In this document: piece after piece, positions 54,866 through 63,817 of the stretch
Layout: each line of letters starts with the position of its first letter
Numbering within the stretch: the first letter of the stretch is position 1
Origin: Ilumatobacteraceae bacterium
GTDB lineage: Bacteria > Actinomycetota > Acidimicrobiia > Acidimicrobiales > Ilumatobacteraceae
DNA length: 64,000 nt
Reading direction: 5' to 3'
NCBI GenBank assembly: GCA_024643255.1
Contig: JAHENF010000001.1
Coordinates: 148,942-212,941, forward strand
Made by a program: the position numbers and the translations under genes
Notes under the pieces: generated by a model
Database searches by the model: none
The model's input: only the letters and a program-made list of their open reading frames with translations
Told to the model about the DNA's origin: nothing

Positions 54866-55816
54866 GTGGAACTCGTACCGGTCGTCGACATCCGCAATCC
54901 CGCCGCCACGTCACTCGTCGAACTCGATCGCGCCTGTCGCACCCACGGGTTCTTCCTGCTCGAAGGCCACGGCCTCGATGACGTGATCCGCAACACATTC
55001 GATGCAGCCCGCCGGTTCTTCGATGCTGCGCCCACCGTGAAGAACGCCGTGCGTCGCGATGCCCGGGTGGCACTCGGCTACAACGACAGGGAACTCACGA
55101 AGCGGCGACGCGACCACAAGGAGGTGTTCGACTTCGTCGACCCCACACAGGGACGCGCCGCGCACCACAACCGGTGGCCCGACGATGTCGACGGATTCCG
55201 CGAGGCGATGTGCGCCCACTACGACGCATTCAGCGACCTCGCCGTCCGCACGACCGAACTCGTCTTCGCCGCTCTCGACCTGTCGGCCGCAGCGGTGGCC
55301 GAGCACCGTGGCGATCGAACCTCGAGCCACATGCGCCTCAACCACTACACGGTCGGCGACCCGGTCCCCGAGAGCGAACGCGGCGATCTCAACGAGTTGG
55401 CCGACGTCGCCCTCGGCGAGCACACCGACTCCGGACTCCTGACCCTGCTGATCCAGGATGCGACCGGCGGTCTCCAGGCATTCTCGACCGACGACGGTTG
55501 GATCGAGGTCGAACCGCGACCATCGACGGTGGTCGTCAATCTCGCCGACTGCATGCAGGTCTGGACCAATGACCGCTATCGCGCGGCGCTGCACCGGGTG
55601 CGCCCGATGGACGACACCGACCGCATGAGCATCCCGTATTTCTCGAATCCGCAGATCGACGCCGTCATCGTGCCGATCGACGAGTTGGTCGCCGCGACAC
55701 CCGTCTACCGACCATTCGAGTTCCGCGAGTTCATCAATGCTCGCGGCGCCGACAACTACGCCGATGCCGGCGTCGACGACTCCCAGATCGCGGACTACCG
55801 GATCCCGAGCGACTGA
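54866..55816 (+). CDS. 2-oxoglutarate/Fe(II) oxygenase, isopenicillin-N-synthase-like
   Basis: 316 residues. Fe ligands HxD in GEHTDSGLLTLL near residue 190 and His in AALHRVRP near 240, with RMSIPYF carrying the 2OG-binding Arg. N-terminal DIOX_N part begins VPVVDIRNP and contains GFFLLEGHG. Substrate unknown; no antibiotic cluster genes nearby. Start GTG fixed by the -10 box. Confidence 0.87.
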   Translation: MELVPVVDIRNPAATSLVELDRACRTHGFFLLEGHGLDDVIRNTFDAARRFFDAAPTVKNAVRRDARVALGYNDRELTKRRRDHKEVFDFVDPTQGRAAHHNRWPDDVDGFREAMCAHYDAFSDLAVRTTELVFAALDLSAAAVAEHRGDRTSSHMRLNHYTVGDPVPESERGDLNELADVALGEHTDSGLLTLLIQDATGGLQAFSTDDGWIEVEPRPSTVVVNLADCMQVWTNDRYRAALHRVRPMDDTDRMSIPYFSNPQIDAVIVPIDELVAATPVYRPFEFREFINARGADNYADAGVDDSQIADYRIPSD

Positions 55817-55825
55817 GACCCGGCG

Positions 55826-56677
55826 CTACGCGAATCCGTTGCGCAGCGCGGGGTTGATCCCGTTGACGATCTCCTCGGCTCTGGCCAACACACCCGGCTT
55901 CGACTCGTCGTGCGTCAGGATCCAGAAGCGGTCGTTGAGAATTGCGTCGAGCACCGCCTCGCCGACGAGTGCCGGGTCGATCCCGTTGGCCACCAGCGAC
56001 TCCATCACCGACTGCAATCCGGTGGCCTCGACGGCGCGCTCCGGCAAGGTCGCAGCCACGTCGGCGGGCATGTTGCGACCACTCGACGCGATGCCGGTCG
56101 CCACGAATGCCGGACACAGCACCGACACTCCGACTGCGGTCTGCATCATCTGCATCTCGCGGGTCAACGTCTCGGAGAGTGCCACCACGCCGTACTTCGA
56201 GATGTTGTACGCCCCCATCATGGGAGCCGATCCGAGACCGGCCATCGACGCCGTGTTGACGATGTGGCACGGCTCGCCGTGTTCGATCATCGCCGGCAGG
56301 AACACCTTGCAGCCGTAGATCACACCCCAGAGGTTGATGTCGATGGTCCATCGCCATGCTTCGAGGTTGTCGGGGTCGGCGACGGGGCCGCCCGCACCGA
56401 CTCCGGCGTTGTTGCAGAGCACGTGCACGTCGCCGTATCGCTCGCGCGCTGCCGTCTCGAGCCGCCTGAGGTCGTCGATCTCGCGAACGTCGATCTCTTC
56501 GGCGATCACCTCGTAGCCGGCATCACGGAGGTTCGACTCGGCGCTGTCGAGGGCCGGGCGCTCCACGTCACCCAGTACGACGTTCATGCCCGCGGCACCG
56601 AAACGACGGGCCAGCTCCAGGCCGATGCCGCTCGCCGCGCCGGTGACCACCGCGGTCCTTCCCTCGAGTTCCTGCAT
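55826..56677 (-). CDS. Short-chain dehydrogenase/reductase
   Basis: 283 residues. NAD-binding TGAASGIG, NNAGVGAGG, catalytic Ser in TASMAG and YNISK. Classical SDR with a C-terminal extension (VGEAVLDAILNDRFWILTH) seen in actinobacterial SDRs of unknown substrate. ATG at 56677; a GTG one codon earlier is possible. Ends 9 bp after the convergent 2OG oxygenase stop. Confidence 0.88.
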   Translation of the reverse strand: MQELEGRTAVVTGAASGIGLELARRFGAAGMNVVLGDVERPALDSAESNLRDAGYEVIAEEIDVREIDDLRRLETAARERYGDVHVLCNNAGVGAGGPVADPDNLEAWRWTIDINLWGVIYGCKVFLPAMIEHGEPCHIVNTASMAGLGSAPMMGAYNISKYGVVALSETLTREMQMMQTAVGVSVLCPAFVATGIASSGRNMPADVAATLPERAVEATGLQSVMESLVANGIDPALVGEAVLDAILNDRFWILTHDESKPGVLARAEEIVNGINPALRNGFA

Positions 56678-56714
56678 CACGATGGTCTACCCGCGCCCGA
56701 CCACTCCGACCGAG

Positions 56715-58424
56715 TCACGAGATGTCGGTGAACCGGCCGACCACGAGTTCGGCCTGCTGTGAGGCGTCGGCATGACCGGTGACCGCCGGGAGGAAGTGAC
56801 GTCGGTCGATCGCCCGTGCGGTCAGGTCGGAGACGGCCGCCACCGTTGCCGTACGCGGCACGTCACGGAGCAGAGCGATCTCACCGAACGACTCACCGAC
56901 ACCGAGTTCGGCAACCGGCAGACCGGACTTCGACACCACGGCGATGCCCGACTCGATCACGAAGAACCGGTCGCCATGATCCCCTTCGAGGAAGACCGAC
57001 ACACCGGCACGCACCGTCACCCGTTCAGAGGTCCGTGCGAGGCGCTCGATGACGTGCTCGGGCAAGACGGCGAGCATCGGTACGCCCCGGAGCAGCTCGA
57101 GCCCTTCCGGTGCGAGCGCGATCTTGTCGACGCGTTTGAGTCCGGGAACTGCGAAGACCACCAACAGCGTCACCGCGACACCGATGACGACCAAGCCGGT
57201 TCGCAGACCGATCGTTGCGATCATCAATGGCATGATCGCCGCACCGATCGCCATGCCGCCGATCGCTGCGCTGTCGAGGGCACCGAAGACGCGGCCGAGC
57301 ACCTCGTCGGGAACGAGCCGTTGCACGATGGTCTCTGCGTTGACGTCGACCATCGAGTTGCCGATGCCGATGAGCATCATCGCGAGGAGCGCTGCCGGAA
57401 TCGACGCGAATGCTGCAACGAGCAGGAGCGGCGCCGCCCACAACGCAACACCGATCCCGAAGTCCCGGGACAACATGCCCCGTTGCGAGAGCACCAACGC
57501 GACCACGCCGCCCACCAGCCCACCGACGCCCAGCGCCGCGTTGAGCACGCCCACACCGCTCTCCGACATGTTCAGCAAGTCCAACGCGATCGTCACCTCG
57601 TACACAGCGGAGCAGCCCGCGACGATCGTCTGTGCGACGTAGAGCGCGACGATCAAGCGCAGGTCCCTGTCGCGGAAGATGGCGCGGTAGCCGTCGGCGG
57701 CGCCGGCGAACATGCCGCTGACCTGATCGGCAGGCTCGGTGTCCGCGACGGGGTCGCCAGGGGTGGCGACCTCGGTCACCGTCTCGACATCGTCCGTCGT
57801 CTCGATGACCACGGTGGTCGGCCGGACGCCGTACACCATCACCGCCGACCAGACGAAGGTGAGCGCATCGAACGCAAAGACTGCCCCGATGTCGGCAACC
57901 GCGAGCAGCAACCCGGCCACCATGGGGCCGACGAAGAATCCGAGGCTGTTGATGGTGCTCGACGCGACGTTCGCAGCCGTGAGCTCGGACGGATTTCGGG
58001 CGAGGGATGGGAGCAACGCCGCTTGCGCCGGCCGAAACGTCAAGCCGACAACACCGACCAGCACCGACAGGATGTACACCGGAAGTGTCGGCCCATCCGC
58101 CGCGACGATCATGGCTGTTGCGAGCACCAGGGCAGCTCGAACGACATCCGCAGCGATCATCAACCGGCGACGGTCGAGCTTGTCGGCCAGGACGGAGACG
58201 ATCGACGCGAGCACCGCCATCGTGACGAACCGCACCACACTGATCACTCCGAGCGCGGTGGCGCCCCCTTGCTGGTAGACGTAGACGGAGAACGCCACGC
58301 TGAAGGCCCAGTCGCCGATCACGGAACCCACGAGGGCGATGTTCAGTCGCCGGAGCGCCGGGCTGCGGAACACGCTGCTGATCGCGTGCCGCGACTCGAC
58401 GAGTTGATCGGCCACCCCCGTCAT
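56715..58424 (-). CDS. MFS transporter fused to cyclic-nucleotide-binding domain, copy 2
   Basis: 569 residues. Membrane part (about 20-430) with 10-12 hydrophobic segments, an acidic cytosolic loop in the middle (about 205-250), then a cNMP-binding domain (about 450-555) with AGVSVFLEGDHGDRFFVIESG and SFGEIALLRDVPRTATVAA. Same architecture as 19756-21393 but with diverged sequence and a longer loop. Regulated efflux or uptake is inferred; substrate unknown. GGAAAGG lies about 10 nt before the ATG. Confidence 0.87.
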   Translation of the reverse strand: MTGVADQLVESRHAISSVFRSPALRRLNIALVGSVIGDWAFSVAFSVYVYQQGGATALGVISVVRFVTMAVLASIVSVLADKLDRRRLMIAADVVRAALVLATAMIVAADGPTLPVYILSVLVGVVGLTFRPAQAALLPSLARNPSELTAANVASSTINSLGFFVGPMVAGLLLAVADIGAVFAFDALTFVWSAVMVYGVRPTTVVIETTDDVETVTEVATPGDPVADTEPADQVSGMFAGAADGYRAIFRDRDLRLIVALYVAQTIVAGCSAVYEVTIALDLLNMSESGVGVLNAALGVGGLVGGVVALVLSQRGMLSRDFGIGVALWAAPLLLVAAFASIPAALLAMMLIGIGNSMVDVNAETIVQRLVPDEVLGRVFGALDSAAIGGMAIGAAIMPLMIATIGLRTGLVVIGVAVTLLVVFAVPGLKRVDKIALAPEGLELLRGVPMLAVLPEHVIERLARTSERVTVRAGVSVFLEGDHGDRFFVIESGIAVVSKSGLPVAELGVGESFGEIALLRDVPRTATVAAVSDLTARAIDRRHFLPAVTGHADASQQAELVVGRFTDIS

Positions 58425-58503
58425 GTGTCCAACCTTTCCGTCATCGCCTCGCGTTGGAAATGCATCGCAAAGGTAGACGCCGCCGACCCGCCAGAATGTC
58501 ATC

Positions 58504-59241
58504 GTGCCGAACCCGGGGAACCTCACACGCCAACTCGCTGCCGTCGCCGATTCACTCGGCCCGCTGCTGATTCCGATCGAGCAGCGCAACCAGCTCGTCG
58601 ACCTCTGTGCGATGACGCGGCTGGCGACCGGTGCCGCCAGCGTCTCGATCGCACGGCTGGACGGCAACGCGCTGCTCTACGAGGCGGCAGAAGGCGCGGG
58701 AGCTGCCAACGTGACGGGGCTGCGACTGCCGTCCGACCGAGGCATCGCCGGCTACGTGGCCAACACCGGCCAGTCTCTCGTGGTCGACGAGGTGCACTCC
58801 GACCCGCGGTTCGCCCGCGACGTCGCGGAGCGGATCGGGTACGTCCCGACGTCGTTGCTCGCGGTCCCGGTGGTCGACGCGCAGGACCGGGTGCTCGGCG
58901 TGGTGTCGGTACTCGATCGAACCGTCGGTATCGGCGACCCGCTCGCCATCGCGTCAGCGTCGGGGCGCGTGGCGGCCCCGTTGCTTGCGACGTCCGCCGC
59001 GATCGCCACGCTGGGCCCTCTGCTCCTGCGGGCCGTCGCCGATGCGATGGACGCGAACGAGACGACACTCGTGAGTGCGCTGCAACGCCTCGCCGACGAC
59101 CTTCCCGCCGAGGACGCCGAGATCGCATCGCTCGCGTCGATGTTCGCCCAACTGCGGGCCTTGCCCGCAGCGACTCAGCAGGCCGTCGGACGGATCCTGA
59201 TCGAGAGCATTGCGCTCGCCACGCCGAGGCGGCGTTGGTGA
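58504..59241 (+). CDS. GAF-domain protein
   Basis: 245 residues from a GTG. One GAF domain (about 25-165) with LPSDRGIAGYVANTGQSLVVDEVHSDPRF and LLAVPVVDAQDRVLGVVSVLD; the remaining C-terminal part is helical, with no output domain such as kinase, GGDEF or HTH. Its stop overlaps the GTG of a subtilisin-like gene (GTGA). It probably senses a small ligand and acts through the protease; this is inference from coupling. Confidence 0.85.
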   Translation: MPNPGNLTRQLAAVADSLGPLLIPIEQRNQLVDLCAMTRLATGAASVSIARLDGNALLYEAAEGAGAANVTGLRLPSDRGIAGYVANTGQSLVVDEVHSDPRFARDVAERIGYVPTSLLAVPVVDAQDRVLGVVSVLDRTVGIGDPLAIASASGRVAAPLLATSAAIATLGPLLLRAVADAMDANETTLVSALQRLADDLPAEDAEIASLASMFAQLRALPAATQQAVGRILIESIALATPRRRW

Positions 59242-60080
59242 CCGCGAGCACCGGATCGATTCTCCCTGCATGGTCGGAGCCGTTCCATCGGCCTGGCGGG
59301 CCGGGGCGATCGCCGTCGATGGCCTTTCCGCAAGCGATCACGCGATCGTGGGCCTACGGCGACGGCACCGGCAAGGGCGTCCGTGTCGCTGTCGTCGACA
59401 GCGGCATCGATGCCGAGCATCCGCTGGTCGGCGGCGTCCAACAGTATGTGGCGATCGACCGCGACGACTCGACCGAGTCGGGTGTCTGCTTCGTTCCAGG
59501 CCCGCACGCCGACCTGTACGGCCACGGAACGGCGTGCGCGGCGATCATCCGCGACGTGGCCCCCGAGGTCGATCTGGTCTCGGTGCGCGTGCTGCGCGAC
59601 GACCTGAAAGGGAGCGCCGCAGCGTTCGCCTACGGCGTGGAGTGGTGCATCGAGGAGGGCATCGACATCATCAACCTGAGCATGTCGACCGCCAGCGAAC
59701 GGTGGGCGGAGACGTTCTGGGATCTCGTCGACGTGGCGACCTATCGCGGTGTGCTGCTCGTGGCCGCGATGAACAACGAACCGAAACGCACGATTCCGAG
59801 CGAACTCGCCGGCGTGTTCTCGGTTGCATGCGCTCCCGGAACCGACCGTGAGCAGATCTGGTGCAACCCGGATGGACCCGCAGAGTGGGGGGCCGCCGGC
59901 ATCGACGTCGACGTCGCGTGGATGAACGGTGCCACGATCCGGACGACCGGGAACTCCTTTGCGGCGCCGATCATCACGGGCCACCTCGCACGGCTACTGG
60001 CGACCCATCCAGGCACGAGGGCCTGGCAGGCCAAGACGGTGCTCGCGGAATTGGCCGTGAACTCACCAGCCAATTCCTGA
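59238..60080 (+). CDS. Subtilisin-like serine peptidase (S8), cytosolic
   Basis: 280 residues. Complete S8 triad: Asp in VAVVDSGIDAEHP near 55, His in YGHGTACA near 92 and Ser in TGNSFAAPI near 236; Asn of the oxyanion hole in AAMNNEP. No signal peptide and no long propeptide, so it should act in the cytosol. Coupled to the GAF gene by GTGA overlap. Convergent to a 63-residue peptide gene across a strong hairpin. Substrate unknown. Confidence 0.86.
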   Translation: MTASTGSILPAWSEPFHRPGGPGRSPSMAFPQAITRSWAYGDGTGKGVRVAVVDSGIDAEHPLVGGVQQYVAIDRDDSTESGVCFVPGPHADLYGHGTACAAIIRDVAPEVDLVSVRVLRDDLKGSAAAFAYGVEWCIEEGIDIINLSMSTASERWAETFWDLVDVATYRGVLLVAAMNNEPKRTIPSELAGVFSVACAPGTDREQIWCNPDGPAEWGAAGIDVDVAWMNGATIRTTGNSFAAPIITGHLARLLATHPGTRAWQAKTVLAELAVNSPANS

Positions 60081-60105
60081 ACGAGACCACCCGGAACGCG
60101 AAACA

Positions 60106-60136
60106 TCGGGGCATCGACCCGCCGTCGATGCCCCGA
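60106..60136. terminator. Terminator between S8 peptidase and small peptide genes
   Basis: 13-bp perfect stem (60106-60118 / 60124-60136, TCGGGGCATCGAC and its complement) with a CCGCC loop. TTC-rich sequence follows on both strands. Serves the converging genes. Confidence 0.7.
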
Positions 60137-60150
60137 GTTCATTCCCGGGA

Positions 60151-60342
60151 TCAGGAAAGGCGACGGACGTGGCCTTCGGCCACGTCGTCGAGGGCGTCGG
60201 GGCCCGAAGCACGGCGGACTGACGCCGTCTTCTTGCCCGGATCCTCGGACTCCCCGATGAGAGCCTTGCCCCGGACGACACGGTGGCCTTCTGCGGTCTC
60301 GGTGTCGATGTTGCGGTTGACTTCGTTCTCTCGCTTGATCAT
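60151..60342 (-). CDS. Small protein with repeated AEGH motif
   Basis: 63 residues. AGGAGAG stands about 8 nt before the ATG, which makes translation likely. Highly charged, no Cys, no membrane segment. The motif AEGH followed by V/R residues occurs twice (TAEGHRVVRG near 17 and VAEGHVRRL at the end). I do not know the family. It ends 15 bp from the terminator hairpin and converges on the S8 gene. Confidence 0.6.
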   Translation of the reverse strand: MIKRENEVNRNIDTETAEGHRVVRGKALIGESEDPGKKTASVRRASGPDALDDVAEGHVRRLS

Positions 60343-60444
60343 GGCTTCTCTCCTGCTCTCTGTGGGCCCCTCAGCCCTCGATGAATCGAAGTATGCACGA
60401 TCGGCGGAATTTGAAAAGTCACCCGTCTGACACTCGCCGACAAT

Positions 60445-61146
60445 TCATTCGAACCGCCCGCCGGACGACATCGCCCGGCGCCGGAGCCCCTGCTCGTCGA
60501 GGATGCGTACCGTGCGACCGTCGAGCGCGATCAGGCCGGCCTGTTCGAAGAATCCCACCACTTGGTTCACCGACTGGCGCGCACCACCGAGCAGCTGTCC
60601 GAGCTCGGCTTGGGTGAGCGGGAGTCTGAACGTGAGATCCTGACGACGCTCGGACTCGGCGACGAGGTACTTCGCCAGCCGTCCCCCCAGGTCGAGGTAC
60701 GCGAGATCCGCGAGGCCGTCGGTGACGGTTCGCAGCCGCGCACCCAAGAGCACGACCATCTGACGCGAGATGGCCGGATCCGACCCGTAGGCGGCGCGGA
60801 ACGACGCAGCCGGAATCTCCACGATCTCCGACCGGCGGAGTGCCGCAATCGACGCCGAGCGTGGCAGGTCGTCGAGCACGCCGAGTTCGCCGATGATCTC
60901 ACCCTCGTGGATCAGCGCCAGCGTGGGTTCGGTGCCCTGCGCCGACGAGTTGAACACTCGGAACATCCCGGTGTCGACGATGTAGATCGACGTGGCGCGC
61001 TCGCCAGCGGCAAAGAGCATCTCGTTGCGTTCGATCGTCCGCCGACGCGATGTGCGTGCGAGCTGGTCGACCGTCTGCGGCGCGGCGACAGCGAACAGTG
61101 CGGTCGCGGTGAGCACGTCTTCGATACTGCGACTCACCATCGTCAC
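60445..61146 (-). CDS. Crp/Fnr-family transcriptional regulator
   Basis: 233 residues. cNMP-binding domain (about 15-130; IYIVDTGMFRVF, IIGELGVLDDLPRSASIAA) and a C-terminal winged helix (LTQAELGQLLGGARQSVNQVVGFFEQAG). The cyclic-nucleotide cassette has LDDLPRSA where Crp has RSA, so ligand binding is possible. GTG start chosen from TACGTT 7 nt upstream; the ATG two codons later is the alternative. Divergent from a Dabb-domain gene. Confidence 0.9.
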   Translation of the reverse strand: MTMVSRSIEDVLTATALFAVAAPQTVDQLARTSRRRTIERNEMLFAAGERATSIYIVDTGMFRVFNSSAQGTEPTLALIHEGEIIGELGVLDDLPRSASIAALRRSEIVEIPAASFRAAYGSDPAISRQMVVLLGARLRTVTDGLADLAYLDLGGRLAKYLVAESERRQDLTFRLPLTQAELGQLLGGARQSVNQVVGFFEQAGLIALDGRTVRILDEQGLRRRAMSSGGRFE

Positions 61147-61153
61147 GTCGAGC

Positions 61154-61159
61154 AACGTA
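61154..61159 (-). promoter_or_regulatory. -10 box of leaderless Crp-family gene
   Basis: TACGTT on the minus strand, 7 nt before GTG 61146. Confidence 0.5.
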
Positions 61160-61224
61160 GCCGCTGCTCGACAGTCCGAGCTGCTCCGGGTCCGACACCT
61201 ACACTCCGCGGCGGAGGTTCGAGG

Positions 61225-61527
61225 ATGTTTCGACAGGTCGTGATGTGCCGGTGGGCCGATGGTGCTTCTTCGGAGGTGAAGCAGAGCTTTCGCGACGCCT
61301 TCGAACAGTTGCGATCGATCCCCGAACTCCTCGATCTGACCTGGGGTGAGGACGCCGGGCACTTCGAGGGCAACTTCGACTTCGTCGCGGTCATGGACTT
61401 CGATGACTTCGCCTCGGCACGGCGCTACGTCGAGCACCCGCTGCACCAGAGCTACGTGCGCGACCACGCCAGCCAGGCGGTCGGTGAGCGGGTCGTGGTC
61501 CAGCACGACTGGTTCCCGTCGAAGTGA
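61225..61527 (+). CDS. Dabb (stress-responsive alpha/beta barrel) protein
   Basis: 100 residues. Ferredoxin-like Dabb fold: MFRQVVMCRWADGASSEVKQ at the start, DFVAVMDFDDFASARRYVEH and HPLHQSYVRDH in the second half. Such proteins form small dimers, some with enzymatic roles in polyketide chemistry, others of unknown role. A TACACT box ends 19 nt before the ATG. The stop overlaps the next gene (GTGA). Confidence 0.85.
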   Translation: MFRQVVMCRWADGASSEVKQSFRDAFEQLRSIPELLDLTWGEDAGHFEGNFDFVAVMDFDDFASARRYVEHPLHQSYVRDHASQAVGERVVVQHDWFPSK

Positions 61528-62174
61528 CCGATCCAGCGGGAGCGAATCGCGGCTGGATCTCCGTCTTCGTCGCCGTGCTCTTCGTGATCACCGTCTCGGG
61601 TGTCTTCGCCTGGGCGATGCGCGACGACCTCGTCCAGAACCCCGACACGAAGACCGTGCTGCTCACCGAGAGCTTCGGCCACTCGGGTGAGTTCGGCGGC
61701 GATGCAGGCGGCTCCCGATGGACACCTGCAACCGGCGAGTGGGGTGTCGACACCGGAAAGGCGATCGTCACCGACGGCAACGACCTCGCGCCGAGCATCA
61801 TCGTCACGACTGCGCCGAACGTCGGCACGATCGGCGCCACGATCGGAGGGACCGCAACGTGCGGCATCGTCGTGCGGTACCGCTCGCCGTCCGACTATGT
61901 CGCGCTGCATCGGGAGCCCGAATACGGGGTGTGGAACCTCATCGCAGTCACATCGAGGGGATCGAAGTTTCTCGGCAATCTCCCCGACTCGCCGCTGATG
62001 GACGTCCATGCAGAACTCACTTCCGGACGACGAATCGTCGAGGCCGCCGTGCTCGGGGAGTCGCTCACCGTCGTGCTCGACGAAGTGGAAGGCGACTCGA
62101 GCATGGGCCTGATCGGGATCGACGACGTAGCGTCCTGCACATGGGATGACGTCACGATCGCCTCCGTGCCGTGA
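61524..62174 (+). CDS. Membrane-anchored protein with beta-rich extracytoplasmic domain
   Basis: 216 residues. One hydrophobic segment (about 12-32) after a short N-terminus, then a domain rich in beta strands, Gly and Thr outside the membrane, resembling LamG/concanavalin-like sandwich sequences (GIVVRYRSPSDYVALHRE, GESLTVVLDEVEGDSSMG). No clear family. GTGA overlaps join it to the Dabb gene before and the acyltransferase after, so the three are made together. Confidence 0.65.
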   Translation: MTDPAGANRGWISVFVAVLFVITVSGVFAWAMRDDLVQNPDTKTVLLTESFGHSGEFGGDAGGSRWTPATGEWGVDTGKAIVTDGNDLAPSIIVTTAPNVGTIGATIGGTATCGIVVRYRSPSDYVALHREPEYGVWNLIAVTSRGSKFLGNLPDSPLMDVHAELTSGRRIVEAAVLGESLTVVLDEVEGDSSMGLIGIDDVASCTWDDVTIASVP

Positions 62175-63391
62175 AGGCCACCGGCGCCCGCAGACGCCTC
62201 GTCGCCCGACCGCACACCGGGCGCTTCGCCGCACTCGAGGGTTACCGCGCTGCCGCCGCCCTCGGTGTGTTGCTCTACCACTGTTCGTTCGCGACCGGCG
62301 TCGTCCGTCCCGATGCGTTCGGGGGAATCCTGTTCGAGAACCTCGGTGGCTTCTGCGTCGCAGTCTTCTTCGTCATGTCGGGGTTCCTGCTCTATCGCCC
62401 GATGTGCAGCAGCATCCGCGACGAGCAACCACTCCCCAACCGCGGCCAGTTCATCGTTCGACGGCTGCTGCGCATCTATCCGGGCTACTGGCTCGCGCTG
62501 ATCGGCTGGGCATTGGTCGAACCCACGGTGGCCACGTCGCGAGGCAACTCATGGGCGATCTTCCTCCTGCTCGACTCGTACGTGCCCCCGCTGCAGCCGT
62601 ACACCGGCCTCTCGGTTGCCTGGACGCTGAGCATCGAGATCGCCTTTTACTTCAGCCTCGTGGTGATCGCGTCAATCGTCGCCGTTGCGAGTCGCCGGTT
62701 GGCAACGCCTCGAGCGCGGTTCCAGCTGCAGCTCGTCGTTCTCACCGCCCTGGCGATCGGTGCGCTCGTCTTTCTGACCTCGATGCATTCATCCGGCGAG
62801 ATCGTTCCCGCGTATCGGTGGATCTTCTCCTACTTCGATTGGTTCGCATTGGGCATGCTGCTGGCGGTGCTCTCGGCATGGACCGAGCGGGGCGCCGCAC
62901 TTCCCGCCGCGGTGCAGGGCTTGCTCGATCACGGCGAATGGTGCCTGGTGCTCGCGTTCGGGTGCTATCTCGGTATCGCCGCCTCGATCGATGGCCAATT
63001 CGGCTTGTCGCGGTTCGACACCACCGCCGGCGCCGTCTACCGACACCTTGCGCAAGGCATCGCGGCAACCCTGTTGATCGCTCCCGCGGTTCTCGGCCGC
63101 CCCGACCAGTTCGTCGTACGGACGATGACCAACCGGACGCTCGCGACGCTCGGTGTCATCTCGTACGGGATCTACCTGTGGCACAACGTGGTCCTGTCGT
63201 GGCTGCAGCAGCGTTCCGTGATCGATGGCCGACTGACGACGTTCGCCTGGGTGACCACCGTGACGCTCGCGGTCACGATCGTCCTCGCGCTGATCAGCCA
63301 TCGCTTCGTCGAGATGCCGGCGTCGAACCTGGGACGTCGAGGACCGCAGCATCACAATCGCACGGCGATCGCACCTGCACCGGCGGGTTGA
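62171..63391 (+). CDS. Acyltransferase family 3 membrane protein (OafA/YrhL type)
   Basis: 406 residues. About ten hydrophobic segments. Conserved start RFAALEGYRAAAALGVLLYHC with the catalytic-type His, the FFVMSGFLLYRP motif and RRLLRIYPGYW. Transfers acetyl or other acyl groups onto extracytoplasmic sugars or cell-wall polymers. No SGNH domain at the C-terminus. Coupled by GTGA to the beta-rich protein, which may bind the same acceptor. Confidence 0.9.
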   Translation: MKATGARRRLVARPHTGRFAALEGYRAAAALGVLLYHCSFATGVVRPDAFGGILFENLGGFCVAVFFVMSGFLLYRPMCSSIRDEQPLPNRGQFIVRRLLRIYPGYWLALIGWALVEPTVATSRGNSWAIFLLLDSYVPPLQPYTGLSVAWTLSIEIAFYFSLVVIASIVAVASRRLATPRARFQLQLVVLTALAIGALVFLTSMHSSGEIVPAYRWIFSYFDWFALGMLLAVLSAWTERGAALPAAVQGLLDHGEWCLVLAFGCYLGIAASIDGQFGLSRFDTTAGAVYRHLAQGIAATLLIAPAVLGRPDQFVVRTMTNRTLATLGVISYGIYLWHNVVLSWLQQRSVIDGRLTTFAWVTTVTLAVTIVLALISHRFVEMPASNLGRRGPQHHNRTAIAPAPAG

Positions 63392-63448
63392 GCACCGATG
63401 GTCACCACGCAGTCGAACTCGATCACCTCGGGCGAGCCACGGGATTCG

Positions 63449-63454
63449 TAGGCT
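63449..63454 (+). promoter_or_regulatory. -10 box of leaderless DUF1905 gene
   Basis: TAGGCT, 7 nt before ATG 63462. Confidence 0.6.
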
Positions 63455-63461
63455 GCGCGAC

Positions 63462-63749
63462 ATGGACCTCGAGTTCAGTGGCGAGATCATCTACTGGCGA
63501 GGGCCCTCGCCGTTCCATTTCGTCGTCGTTCCCGAGGAGCCCAGCGCAGCGATCGAGGCGGTCGCATCACTGGTCACCTACGGGTGGGGCGTGATTCCGG
63601 TGCAGGCGCGGGTCGGACGGACCGAATTTCGCACCTCGCTGTTTCCCCGGGCCGAGCGCTACCTCGTTCCGATCAAGGTGGCAGTGCGCAGAGCCGAGGA
63701 ACTCATGCTCGGCGACACCGTGACGATTCGGCTGCATCTCGACGCTTGA
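63462..63749 (+). CDS. DUF1905 domain protein
   Basis: 95 residues, a single DUF1905 domain (YWRGPSPFHFVVVPEE, GVIPVQARVGRTEFRTSLFPR, IRLHLD). Small beta-barrel-like protein of unknown function, often fused to YdeI/OmpD-associated domains, which are absent here. Its own leaderless promoter. Confidence 0.85.
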   Translation: MDLEFSGEIIYWRGPSPFHFVVVPEEPSAAIEAVASLVTYGWGVIPVQARVGRTEFRTSLFPRAERYLVPIKVAVRRAEELMLGDTVTIRLHLDA

Positions 63750-63817
63750 TCGCTCGTTCGGAGACCGGCCTCTGGCAGCGTGACCCCAACGCGTCGCCGG
63801 AAGCCGAGCGGCAACGA

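Noticed and set aside
56772..59237. N-terminal extension of the S8 peptidase by over 800 residues
   Set aside because: The extension is the antisense of the MFS-cNMP gene and an off-frame reading of the GAF gene; the peptidase starts at GTG 59238 overlapping the GAF stop.
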